Assembly: GCA_051009015.1 (NCBI GenBank)
Contig: JBPCWZ010000054.1
Coordinates: forward strand, 1-7,844
DNA length: 7,844 nt
DNA from: JAHRAH01 sp051009015
GTDB taxonomy: Bacteria > Pseudomonadota > Gammaproteobacteria > Tethybacterales > Persebacteraceae
Direction of reading: 5' to 3'
Shown here: one piece after another, positions 1 to 5,210 of the stretch
Layout of the letters: the number at the start of each line of letters is the position of its first letter
Position numbering within the stretch: position 1 is the first letter of the stretch
The notes under the pieces: model-generated
Databases searched by the model: none
Seen by the model: the letters and a program-made list of their open reading frames with translations, nothing else
What the model was told of the DNA's origin: nothing
Program-made: the position numbers and the translations under genes

Positions 1-173
1 GCCATGTTCAGGCGGTATTCGTTCATCAGCATCTTTTGCTGCTCCAGCCATTCGCCCCATGCCCGCGCCGATACATTGTCAAAGATGCGCTGGCCCAATG
101 CGCCCGGATAGGGCGGCATCGCCAAACCCTCCATCTCTTCGCCGTATTTTATGCATTTGACCATTTTGCTCAT
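1..173 (-). CDS. yggX: Fe(2+)-trafficking protein YggX, N-terminal part (runs off the window)
   Basis: Reading the minus strand from an ATG at 173 gives 57 codons open to the window edge. The protein starts MSKMVKC and contains YPGALGQRIFDNVS, AWGEWLEQQKMLMNEYRLNM. This matches the E. coli YggX pattern, where the start is followed by Cys7, then YPGELGKRI, a Trp-containing helix and NEKKLNM. Cys7, the residue linked to oxidative-stress protection, is present. YggX is a small cytosolic protein (about 90 residues) that protects iron-sulfur clusters and is thought to handle labile iron, so roughly 35 residues lie outside the window. A GGAG at 180-183 sits 6 nt before the ATG. The gene begins 25 nt after the coaBC stop on the same strand, so the two are probably co-transcribed. 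I know yggX mostly as a partner of mutY, so this neighbour is somewhat unusual. Confidence 0.88.
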   Translation of the reverse strand, partial: MSKMVKCIKYGEEMEGLAMPPYPGALGQRIFDNVSARAWGEWLEQQKMLMNEYRLNM

Positions 174-198
174 TGTTGTCTCCGGTTGTTGTTGTTTG

Positions 199-1491
199 TT
201 ATCGTGCCGCCGCGCGTTTTGCTTTTGTTGTGCTTTCGGCGGCGGCGGATGTTTCACGGGAAACATTCAGGCGTTCGGCAAGCATGACCGCCAAACTCGC
301 CGCCGCATCGGTTTTTGATTGGCGCGGCAATCGGTATTCGCCGCCGTCGGAGTAAAAAACCGCCAGTTGGCAACTTTCGCTGTCGGCATCATTGACGCTG
401 TTGGCGACCATCATCGCCGTGTTTTTGGCGCGCATTTTGGCTTTTGCCGCCGTGCGCCATTTGCCGCCATCCGCATTATCGCCGTCCAGGGCGGCAAACC
501 CTACGGTAAACAAATGCGGGTATCTTTTGCCAATTGTCGCCAAAATGTCATTAGTTGGCATCAATTTGATAACTAATCCTTTGCCGCCGCTGCGCGGGTG
601 TTTGTGCTTTTGCCCGCCGCCGCTGGTGTAATCGGCAACGGCGGCGGCGGATATAAACATTTGTCCATCCGCGCATTCTTTTAACAATGCCCGCTCCATC
701 AAATCGTTATTTGCCGCCCGCACTATTGCATCCGGCGGCAAGGATGGCGGCGGCGGGGCGGAAGTATTGGCGGCGATAACGCGAACTTGCGCCCCCGCTT
801 GCCGGCAGGCGGCGGCGATGGCAAAGCCCATTCGCCCGCTGCTTTTGTTGCTGATGGTGCGCATTGTGTCAATGTTTTCGGCTGTTGCGCCGGTGCTGAC
901 AACAACGCGCAAACCGCGCATCGGCTTGTGAAGCGCCAAGCGGACGGCTTTTATCATATCGGCGGGTTCGGTCATTCGCCCTTCGCCTTTTTCGCCGCAT
1001 GCTTGTTCGCCGCTGGCGGGTCCGATGATAGTCGTGCCATCGGCGGCGAGGGTTTGGATATTTCGCTGTGTCGGGGCGGAGTGCCACATTTGCCGGTTCA
1101 TCGCCGGGGCGAGCATCTTCGGGCAACCATCGGGGGCGGCGGCGAGAAAAGCGGCGAGGAGTCCGTTATCGGCAAAGCCCGCCGCGGCTTTGGCGATGAA
1201 ATCGGCACTTGCCGGGGCGATGAGTAATAACGATGCCCGGCGGGTAATGTGGATATGATCCATCCCGTCTTTTGCCGCCGCATCATCGGTCAATCCGTCG
1301 CCGGTTATCACCGGATAGCCGCTGAGCGCGCGAAAAGTCGCCGCGCCGACAAAAGATTGCGCCGCCGGTGTCATCAAAACCCGCACTTGCAACCCGTCCT
1401 CGCGCAACATTCGGCAAAGATACGCCGCCTTGTAAGCGGCGATAGAGCCGGTAACGCCAAGCGCGACAGTTGCCGCATTATTATCGCGCAT
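199..1491 (-). CDS. coaBC: Bifunctional phosphopantothenoylcysteine decarboxylase / phosphopantothenate-cysteine ligase
   Basis: CoaBC makes 4'-phosphopantetheine for coenzyme A: the C-terminal CoaB half joins cysteine to 4'-phosphopantothenate (CTP-dependent), and the N-terminal FMN-binding CoaC half decarboxylates the product. The 430-residue protein starts with the flavin-binding LGVTGSIAAYK (11-21), has the active-site His at MDHI (H79), PAMNRQMW (129-136) and the catalytic Cys in SGEQACGEKGEGRM (C165). CoaB signatures are ISNKSSGRMGFA (213-224), AAAVADY (282-288) and TVGFAALDG (329-337). E. coli CoaBC is 406 residues. The frame is open up to 1725, but the extra residues are low-complexity; I chose the ATG at 1491 because the conserved domain starts at once and GAAGG (1499-1503) lies 7 nt upstream. 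The last ~25 residues (NVSRETSAAAES...) extend past the usual end and encode a parS-like box. yggX follows after 25 nt. Confidence 0.95.
   Translation of the reverse strand: MRDNNAATVALGVTGSIAAYKAAYLCRMLREDGLQVRVLMTPAAQSFVGAATFRALSGYPVITGDGLTDDAAAKDGMDHIHITRRASLLLIAPASADFIAKAAAGFADNGLLAAFLAAAPDGCPKMLAPAMNRQMWHSAPTQRNIQTLAADGTTIIGPASGEQACGEKGEGRMTEPADMIKAVRLALHKPMRGLRVVVSTGATAENIDTMRTISNKSSGRMGFAIAAACRQAGAQVRVIAANTSAPPPPSLPPDAIVRAANNDLMERALLKECADGQMFISAAAVADYTSGGGQKHKHPRSGGKGLVIKLMPTNDILATIGKRYPHLFTVGFAALDGDNADGGKWRTAAKAKMRAKNTAMMVANSVNDADSESCQLAVFYSDGGEYRLPRQSKTDAAASLAVMLAERLNVSRETSAAAESTTKAKRAAAR
250..265 (+). promoter_or_regulatory. parS: parS-like ParB binding box, copy 1 (inside coaBC 3' end)
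   Basis: The 16-mer TGTTTCACGGGAAACA matches the bacterial parS consensus TGTTTCACGTGAAACA at 15 of 16 positions; the only change is T to G at position 10. ParB nucleates on such boxes, usually near the replication origin, to drive chromosome segregation. Here the box lies in the C-terminal tail of coaBC, where it encodes VSRET on the minus strand. CGT and CGG are both Arg, so the deviation from consensus is silent for the protein. With 5' flanking bases, 20 nt (245-264) recur exactly in inverted orientation at 1551-1570. ParB binding is inferred; no parAB genes are in the window. Confidence 0.65.
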
Positions 1492-1498
1492 GCCGCCG

Positions 1499-1503
1499 CC
1501 TTC
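1499..1503 (-). promoter_or_regulatory. Ribosome binding site deciding the coaBC start
   Basis: On the minus strand GAAGG ends 7 nt before the ATG at 1491. The alternative ATGs at 1509 and 1566 have only a G run directly against the codon or no purine-rich site, and would add residues not found in the family. This supports 1491 as the start. Confidence 0.6.
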
Positions 1504-1549
1504 GTGCATCCCCCCCGCCGCCGCGCTATCATTCGCCGCTTCCGCCGAT

Positions 1550-1565
1550 GGTTTCCCGTGAAACA
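1550..1565 (-). promoter_or_regulatory. parS: parS-like ParB binding box, copy 2 (coaBC leader)
   Basis: Read on the minus strand the box is TGTTTCACGGGAAACC: 14 of 16 matches to the parS consensus and 15 of 16 to copy 1, including the same G at position 10. It is inverted relative to copy 1 and lies about 1.3 kb away on the other side of coaBC. It is outside the likely coding region, about 60 nt upstream of the chosen coaBC ATG and just downstream of a candidate extended -10 promoter, so ParB bound here could influence coaBC transcription (inference). Confidence 0.55.
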
Positions 1566-1573
1566 TCCGCACT

Positions 1574-1582
1574 ATCATAGCA
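1574..1582 (-). promoter_or_regulatory. Candidate extended -10 promoter for coaBC-yggX
   Basis: The minus strand reads TGCTATGAT, an extended -10 element (TGn plus TATGAT, one mismatch to TATAAT). No convincing -35 hexamer is found at 16-18 nt, which is tolerable for extended -10 promoters. Predicted transcription would start near 1567, giving a leader of about 75 nt that begins with parS copy 2. Confidence 0.4.
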
Positions 1583-1653
1583 CAGATGGATTCTAATGCC
1601 ATCAAACAAGCGCGGGGATTATCAAAGGGGGCGGGGGGTTTTGGCTTTGCGGT

Positions 1654-1678
1654 TTTTGCCGGGCTTTGCCCTGCAAAA
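1654..1678. repeat. Imperfect hairpin with T and A flanks
   Basis: TTTTGC (1654-1659) pairs with GCAAAA (1673-1678), then after one mismatch GGGC (1661-1664) pairs with GCCC (1668-1671) around a TTT loop. It is the first of five hairpins in the coaBC-ankyrin intergenic region. A terminator role is possible on either strand but no gene ends here, so I treat it as a structural repeat. Confidence 0.45.
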
Positions 1679-1687
1679 GAATGGGAC

Positions 1688-1766
1688 GCCCCTTCAGGGC
1701 TATATTTATCACAACACCGGGTCACGGGGCGTTGCCCCGTGCTATAACATGTCGCCCTTTCAGGGC
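1688..1766. repeat. Composite palindromic intergenic repeat (three GC-rich hairpins)
   Basis: Two near-copies of a short unit, GCCCCTTCAGGGCT (1688-1701) and GCCCTTTCAGGGCT (1754-1767), match at 13 of 14 positions and are 66 bp apart; the second forms a 5-bp stem with a 3-nt loop. Between them lies a perfect 8-bp palindrome, CACGGGGC-GTT-GCCCCGTG (1723-1741). The arrangement resembles a dispersed non-coding repeat of the REP or MITE kind. I recall similar 'CAGGGCT ... GGGGC-GTT-GCCCC' blocks between genes in other bacteria, but cannot search here. It contains no credible gene. Confidence 0.55.
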
Positions 1767-1778
1767 TTTAATATCGTC

Positions 1779-1798
1779 ATTCCCGCGCAGGCGGGAAT
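1779..1798. repeat. dRS3-like palindrome
   Basis: ATTCCCGC-GCAG-GCGGGAAT is a perfect 8-bp inverted repeat with a 4-nt loop. It fits the ATTCCC(N8)GGGAAT pattern called dRS3 in Neisseria; related elements are scattered in several proteobacterial genomes. It is 20 nt upstream of the TATAAT box of the ankyrin operon, where the -35 region would be. Confidence 0.7.
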
Positions 1799-1818
1799 CT
1801 CCTACCCGCCGATTGTTG

Positions 1819-1824
1819 TATAAT
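1819..1824 (+). promoter_or_regulatory. Candidate -10 box for the ankyrin gene pair
   Basis: A perfect TATAAT lies 44 nt before the first ankyrin ATG, with TG directly in front. No good -35 hexamer is found 16-18 nt upstream; that position is taken by the end of the dRS3-like palindrome, so the promoter may be weak or need an activator. Confidence 0.45.
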
Positions 1825-1868
1825 ATCGCCCTGCGGCAACCACCGCAAAACATTACAAGGAGAAAACA

Positions 1869-2567
1869 ATGACACAACCGGAATTGATACTGATGGCGAT
1901 TCTCGCCGTTTTCGGGCTTTTCGCCCTACCCGCTTTGGCGGCAAAAGACAAGGGCGGCAAAAGCAGCGGCGGCTTTAACTTCCTGCCCGCCTTGTGCGCG
2001 GTTTGCTTCTCCGCCGCTATCGGCGGCGCGGCTTTTGCCGATAGTGATTTGCCGCATTTGCCTCTGGTGGCATGGATTGGCGATATCTCCAAGATGCCTC
2101 CCCCAGAGACCAACCGCCCGGTGCGCATCGCTCCCATTGATGACCTTAAGGACATCCCCGAGATAGCACCATCCAGACTACCCGGAAACAACCGCCCGAC
2201 TGACAGTAAGCCAGATATTGGAAAAATAATACTTGGCTGGACATCTCTGCATATAGCGGCGGAAAAAGGCAATGTCACCGAAGCGAGACGCTTGATTGAC
2301 GAAGGGAAGAATATTGAGGCAAAAAATATTGCGGATTTTACGCCTCTGCATATTGCGGCATATAATGACAAAGCCAAAATTGCACTTATCCTTGTCCAAG
2401 CGGGGGCAAATTTGCGCGCTCGCACTACTGACGGCAACACGCCGTTGGATATTGCCATACGAAGGTATGGCAAAGACAGCGTCATCGCACTTTTCCTGCA
2501 GAAAGCAATGAAAGCAGGCAAAACAAACGAGCAACAAGCCGAAGATTTGTTGCGCGAGTTGGAATAA
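1869..2567 (+). CDS. Ankyrin-repeat protein with two N-terminal hydrophobic segments
   Basis: This 232-residue protein has three ankyrin repeats at exact 33-residue spacing (TSLH 125, TPLH 158, TPLD 191), a fold that binds other proteins. The N-terminus has a hydrophobic stretch at about 6-24 ending PALAA, a lysine-rich loop (KDKGGKSS, 26-33), and a second stretch at about 37-57 ending in a signal-peptidase-like AFA before DSD. By the positive-inside rule the loop is cytoplasmic and the ankyrin domain would lie in the periplasm, anchored or released. A Pro-rich linker (residues 77-115) holds two NRP segments. AAGGAG (1857-1862) is 6 nt before the ATG. The C-terminal module (TPLDIAI...LQKA) closely resembles the end of the next gene, so the two are paralogs, probably in one operon. 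The binding partner is unknown. Confidence 0.85.
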   Translation: MTQPELILMAILAVFGLFALPALAAKDKGGKSSGGFNFLPALCAVCFSAAIGGAAFADSDLPHLPLVAWIGDISKMPPPETNRPVRIAPIDDLKDIPEIAPSRLPGNNRPTDSKPDIGKIILGWTSLHIAAEKGNVTEARRLIDEGKNIEAKNIADFTPLHIAAYNDKAKIALILVQAGANLRARTTDGNTPLDIAIRRYGKDSVIALFLQKAMKAGKTNEQQAEDLLRELE

Positions 2568-2587
2568 CAATACAAGGAGACAAAACT

Positions 2588-3298
2588 ATGGCAAACGAAA
2601 ACAATAACGCATATCCTCTGCATCAAGCGGCGAAACGCGGCAAGGTCGCCGAAGTCATCTGCTTGATTGACAATGGGGCGGATGTTAACGAAAAAGATGG
2701 TCATGGCTGTATGCCTTTGCACTGGGCGGCATCGCTTGGTCAAACCGAAATCGCGCTTGTCCTTGTCAAGCGTGGCGCGGCTATCGGGGAAAAAAATAAC
2801 ATAGGCGTGACGCCTTTGCATTGGGCGGTGGAAAAAAATCAAACCAAAACCGCGCTTGCCCTCGTCAATGTGGGGGCGGATATTGAAGCAGAAGATGACA
2901 ATGGTAATACGCCTTTGCATTATGCGGCAGGGAACGAGCAAACCGAAACCGCGCTTGCCTTTATCAAGCATGGCGCGGCTATTAGGGCAAAAAGTAACAA
3001 GAACAATACGCCTTTGCATTTTGCGGCAGGGTTCGGTCAAGCCGAAACCGTGCTTGCCCTTGTCAATGCGGGGGCAGATATTGATGCGCAAAATAACGAT
3101 GGCGAAATGCCTTTGCATTTGGCGGCATGGCAAGGTCAAACCAAAACCACGCTTGCCCTTGTCAATGCGGGGGCGGATTTGTTTGTGCGCACGAATGCCG
3201 GAAGCACGCCGCTGAATACTGCCATAACAAAGCATGGCGAAGGCAGCGAAATCGCACGCATTCTGCAGAAAGCGACCGATGACGCACTTGCGAATTAG
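2588..3298 (+). CDS. Ankyrin-repeat protein with seven repeats, no signal peptide
   Basis: The 236-residue protein is almost entirely ankyrin repeats: PLH motifs at residues 10, 43, 76, 109, 142 and 175, and PLN at 208, with exact 33-residue spacing. The final repeat is a capping module (TPLNTAITKHGEGSEIARILQKA) shared with the upstream gene. No hydrophobic segment is present, so it is probably cytosolic, unlike its neighbour, and likely acts by protein binding; partner unknown. It starts 20 nt after the first ankyrin stop, with AAGGAG (2574-2579) 8 nt before the ATG. The bases TACAAGGAGA precede both genes, supporting duplication. Internal repeats are similar at DNA level and alternate GAAI- and GADI-type units. 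The long frame on the opposite strand looks like a shadow. Confidence 0.87.
   Translation: MANENNNAYPLHQAAKRGKVAEVICLIDNGADVNEKDGHGCMPLHWAASLGQTEIALVLVKRGAAIGEKNNIGVTPLHWAVEKNQTKTALALVNVGADIEAEDDNGNTPLHYAAGNEQTETALAFIKHGAAIRAKSNKNNTPLHFAAGFGQAETVLALVNAGADIDAQNNDGEMPLHLAAWQGQTKTTLALVNAGADLFVRTNAGSTPLNTAITKHGEGSEIARILQKATDDALAN
2711..3205 (+). repeat. Five 99-bp tandem units coding for the central ankyrin repeats
   Basis: Units start at 2711, 2810, 2909, 3008 and 3107, each beginning with a/tCGCCTTTGCAT or ATGCCTTTGCA. All five share stretches around CAAACCGAAACCGCGCTTGCC. Units 2711 and 2909 share an AAG-.-GGC-GCG-GCT (K.GAA) segment, while units 2810, 3008 and 3107 share AAT-.-GGG-GC.-GAT (N.GAD). 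Retained DNA identity points to fairly recent duplication and possible repeat-number variation between strains. Confidence 0.8.
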
Positions 3299-3317
3299 CC
3301 GCCGCATCTTTGGCGGC
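3298..3317 (+). terminator. Weak hairpin after the ankyrin genes
   Basis: GCCGCC (3298-3303, starting in the TAG stop) pairs with GGCGGC (3312-3317) around an 8-nt loop. The following bases (GATTTGTTGCGCTTT) are only modestly T-rich, so this is at best a weak terminator, and read-through into dusA 72 nt further on is possible. Confidence 0.25.
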
Positions 3318-3370
3318 GATTTGTTGCGCTTTGGTAAGACGCAAACACTCGCGCGCGCCGCCTGTTGAAA

Positions 3371-4330
3371 ATGCAAACGGCTACTTTGGCGACTTCGCCC
3401 GCCGCTTCGGGTTTGCATATTGCGCCGATGATGCGTTATTCGCATCGTCATGGGCGGATGTTGTGGCGGCATCTTTGCCCGCCCGCTGTTTTGTATACCG
3501 AAATGCTTGCGGCGGCGGCGGTTGTGCGCGCCGATTCTTCCTCCCTTCACCGCATGCTTTTTTTGCCGCCGGAACAAAAACCGGCGATAGTGCAACTGGC
3601 AGCCGGGGATGTTGAAACGATGGCAAGAGCGGCGGGGATTTGCGCGAAATGGGGGTATGACGCCGTCAATATCAATTGCGGTTGCCCGAGCGGGCGCGCG
3701 CAAAAAGGCAACTTCGGCGCGTGCCTGATGGCATCGCCGAAGTTGGCGGGTGCTTTGGTGCGGGCGGCAAAAAGCGAAAGCGGCTTGCCGGTGACGGTCA
3801 AATGCCGCACGGCGATTGACGATGCCGATGTGGGCGAGTGTTTGTTTGCTTTTGCCGATGCCGTCGGCGAAGGCGGGGCTTGCGCGATAATCGTCCATGC
3901 GCGGCGGGCGTTGTTGAAGGGGTTGAGCCCGAAACAAAACCGCGCCGCGCCGCCTTTGGATTATGAAACGCCGCAAAAGTTGCGCGGGAAAATGCCGCAA
4001 CTGCCGGTGATTGTCAATGGCGGCATTACTTCGGCGGATGATGTTGTGCTGATGTTGCGGCGGTTTGACGGCGTGATGATAGGAAGGGCGGCGGTGCAAA
4101 ATCCGTATATTCTTGCCGATATCGGGCGGCGGGTTTATGACATTGCGCCGCCTTCGCGCCGCTTGGTTTTGCAAAGAATGCTTGCCGGCGCGGCAAAAGA
4201 ACCGGCGCGCGAATGGCGGCGGATAGCGGTATCTTTGGGCGGTTTGTTTTATGGCGAGCCGGGGGCGGCAAAGTTGCGCCGTCAGTTGGCATCGGCGTAT
4301 CCCCTGCCGCTGTCGGCGCTGCAGTTTTAA
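3371..4330 (+). CDS. dusA: tRNA-dihydrouridine synthase A
   Basis: DusA is an FMN enzyme that reduces uridines in the D-loop of tRNAs (U20 and U20a in E. coli) with NADPH. Residues are counted from the ATG at 3371 (319 residues). Visible are APMMRYSHRHGR near the N-terminus, LLYTEM-like VLYTEM (40-45), the catalytic motif NINCGCPSGRAQKGNFGACL with the general-acid Cys in GCP at C105, HARRALLKGLSPKQNR with the FMN-contacting His at 176, NGGI (216-219), and GVMIGRAAVQNP (234-245), the phosphate-binding end of the TIM barrel. KGLSPKxNR and PPLDY are DusA-specific compared with DusB and DusC. A TTG at 3365 is an alternative start; neither has a visible Shine-Dalgarno, so the start is uncertain by two codons. 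The C-terminus is slightly shorter than in E. coli. It heads the cluster with ubiA 16 nt downstream. Confidence 0.93.
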   Translation: MQTATLATSPAASGLHIAPMMRYSHRHGRMLWRHLCPPAVLYTEMLAAAAVVRADSSSLHRMLFLPPEQKPAIVQLAAGDVETMARAAGICAKWGYDAVNINCGCPSGRAQKGNFGACLMASPKLAGALVRAAKSESGLPVTVKCRTAIDDADVGECLFAFADAVGEGGACAIIVHARRALLKGLSPKQNRAAPPLDYETPQKLRGKMPQLPVIVNGGITSADDVVLMLRRFDGVMIGRAAVQNPYILADIGRRVYDIAPPSRRLVLQRMLAGAAKEPAREWRRIAVSLGGLFYGEPGAAKLRRQLASAYPLPLSALQF

Positions 4331-4346
4331 GTATCGCTTTGGTGTG

Positions 4347-5210
4347 ATGATGAAACTTGCCGGTTGTGTGCATTCTTATATGCAACTTGCGCGCATTGAC
4401 AAGCCGATAGGAGCGTTGCTTTTGTTGTGGCCCACTTTGTGGGGGTTGTGGCTGGCGGCGGAAGGATGGCCCGGCTGGAAATGGCTGGCGATTTTTATCG
4501 GCGGTGTTTTTGTCATGCGCGCATTCGGCTGCGTGATAAACGATATCGCCGACCGCCGTTTGGATGCGCAAGTCGCGCGCACCAAAGACCGGCCGCTGGC
4601 AAGCGGGCGCATTGGCGTTTTTTCCGCTTTGGTTTTTGCCGCTTTGTTGTTGTTTGCGGCTTTTGTGTTGTGGCTTTTGCTGCCGCCGTTGGCGAGGTTG
4701 TGGGCGGTTGGCGGTTTGTTATTGGCGGCGGCGTATCCTTTTGCCAAGCGGGTTATGCCGGTGCCGCAGGCGGTATTGGCTTTGGCATTCGGCTTTGGCA
4801 TTGCCATATCATGGGCGGCGGTGCGCGAAGAAAACCCGCCCGCAGTTGTGTGGTTGCTAATGGCGGCGAATTGGTTTTGGGTAATGGCATACGATACCAT
4901 CTATGCCATTTGCGACCGCGATGATGATATTAAAGCGGGGGTGAAAAGCGCGGCGATTTGGTTTGGCGCGCGCGATATTGTTTATGTCAGTATTTTTTAT
5001 GCCATTGCGGTTTTGTGGTTGTCCGCCCTTGGTGTTTTTTACGGCTGGGGGGTTGGTTATCAGGTAGCGTTGCTGGCGGCGATGATATGGGTTATCCGCT
5101 TGTGGTTTTGGTATCGTTTGCGCTGCCCGCGCGCGTGTTTGGCGGCTTTTCGGGCGAATAACTGGTTTGGCGCTTTTGTTTTTGCCGGTTTTGCCGCGGC
5201 TTTTTTATGA
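4347..5210 (+). CDS. ubiA: 4-hydroxybenzoate polyprenyltransferase
   Basis: UbiA is an integral inner-membrane enzyme that attaches the polyprenyl tail to 4-hydroxybenzoate, the first committed membrane step of ubiquinone synthesis. The 287-residue protein (E. coli 290) contains RIDKPIGALLLLWPTLWGLW near the N-terminus, the first Asp-rich Mg-diphosphate motif NDIADRRLD (65-73), RPLASG, YPFAKR, and the second Asp-rich motif YDTIYAICDRDDD (182-194) followed by IKAGVKSAAIWFG. Alternating hydrophobic stretches fit the usual nine or so helices. The frame is open back to 4251 inside dusA, but the conserved protein begins at the tandem ATG codons 4347/4350; I took the first. No Shine-Dalgarno is evident, and translation may depend on coupling to dusA, which stops 16 nt earlier. 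No ubiC lies in the window. Confidence 0.95.
   Translation: MMKLAGCVHSYMQLARIDKPIGALLLLWPTLWGLWLAAEGWPGWKWLAIFIGGVFVMRAFGCVINDIADRRLDAQVARTKDRPLASGRIGVFSALVFAALLLFAAFVLWLLLPPLARLWAVGGLLLAAAYPFAKRVMPVPQAVLALAFGFGIAISWAAVREENPPAVVWLLMAANWFWVMAYDTIYAICDRDDDIKAGVKSAAIWFGARDIVYVSIFYAIAVLWLSALGVFYGWGVGYQVALLAAMIWVIRLWFWYRLRCPRACLAAFRANNWFGAFVFAGFAAAFL

Noticed and set aside
1492..1725. N-terminal extension of CoaBC by 78 residues
   Set aside because: The added sequence is low-complexity, crosses the parS box and the candidate promoter, and has no counterpart in the family. The ATG at 1491 has a good ribosome site.
1596..1872. Short plus-strand frames of 68-75 codons in the intergenic hairpin region
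   Set aside because: They translate palindromic repeats (for example SFPRRRESP over the dRS3-like element), a known source of spurious proteins. They have no ribosome site.
2612..3298. Regularly spaced direct repeats resembling a CRISPR array
   Set aside because: The period is exactly 99 bp, in frame, and the 'spacers' are diverged ankyrin codons. There are no short identical repeats with unrelated spacers.
1853..4174. A 773-codon open frame on the minus strand across both ankyrin genes and most of dusA
   Set aside because: It runs antisense to three well-supported genes. Its product is Arg/His-rich with tandem pieces that mirror the ankyrin repeats, so it is a shadow of codon bias and repeat structure.
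4251..4346. Upstream extension of UbiA into dusA
   Set aside because: It adds 32 basic residues without family match and overlaps dusA by 80 nt; the ATG at 4347 gives the standard length.
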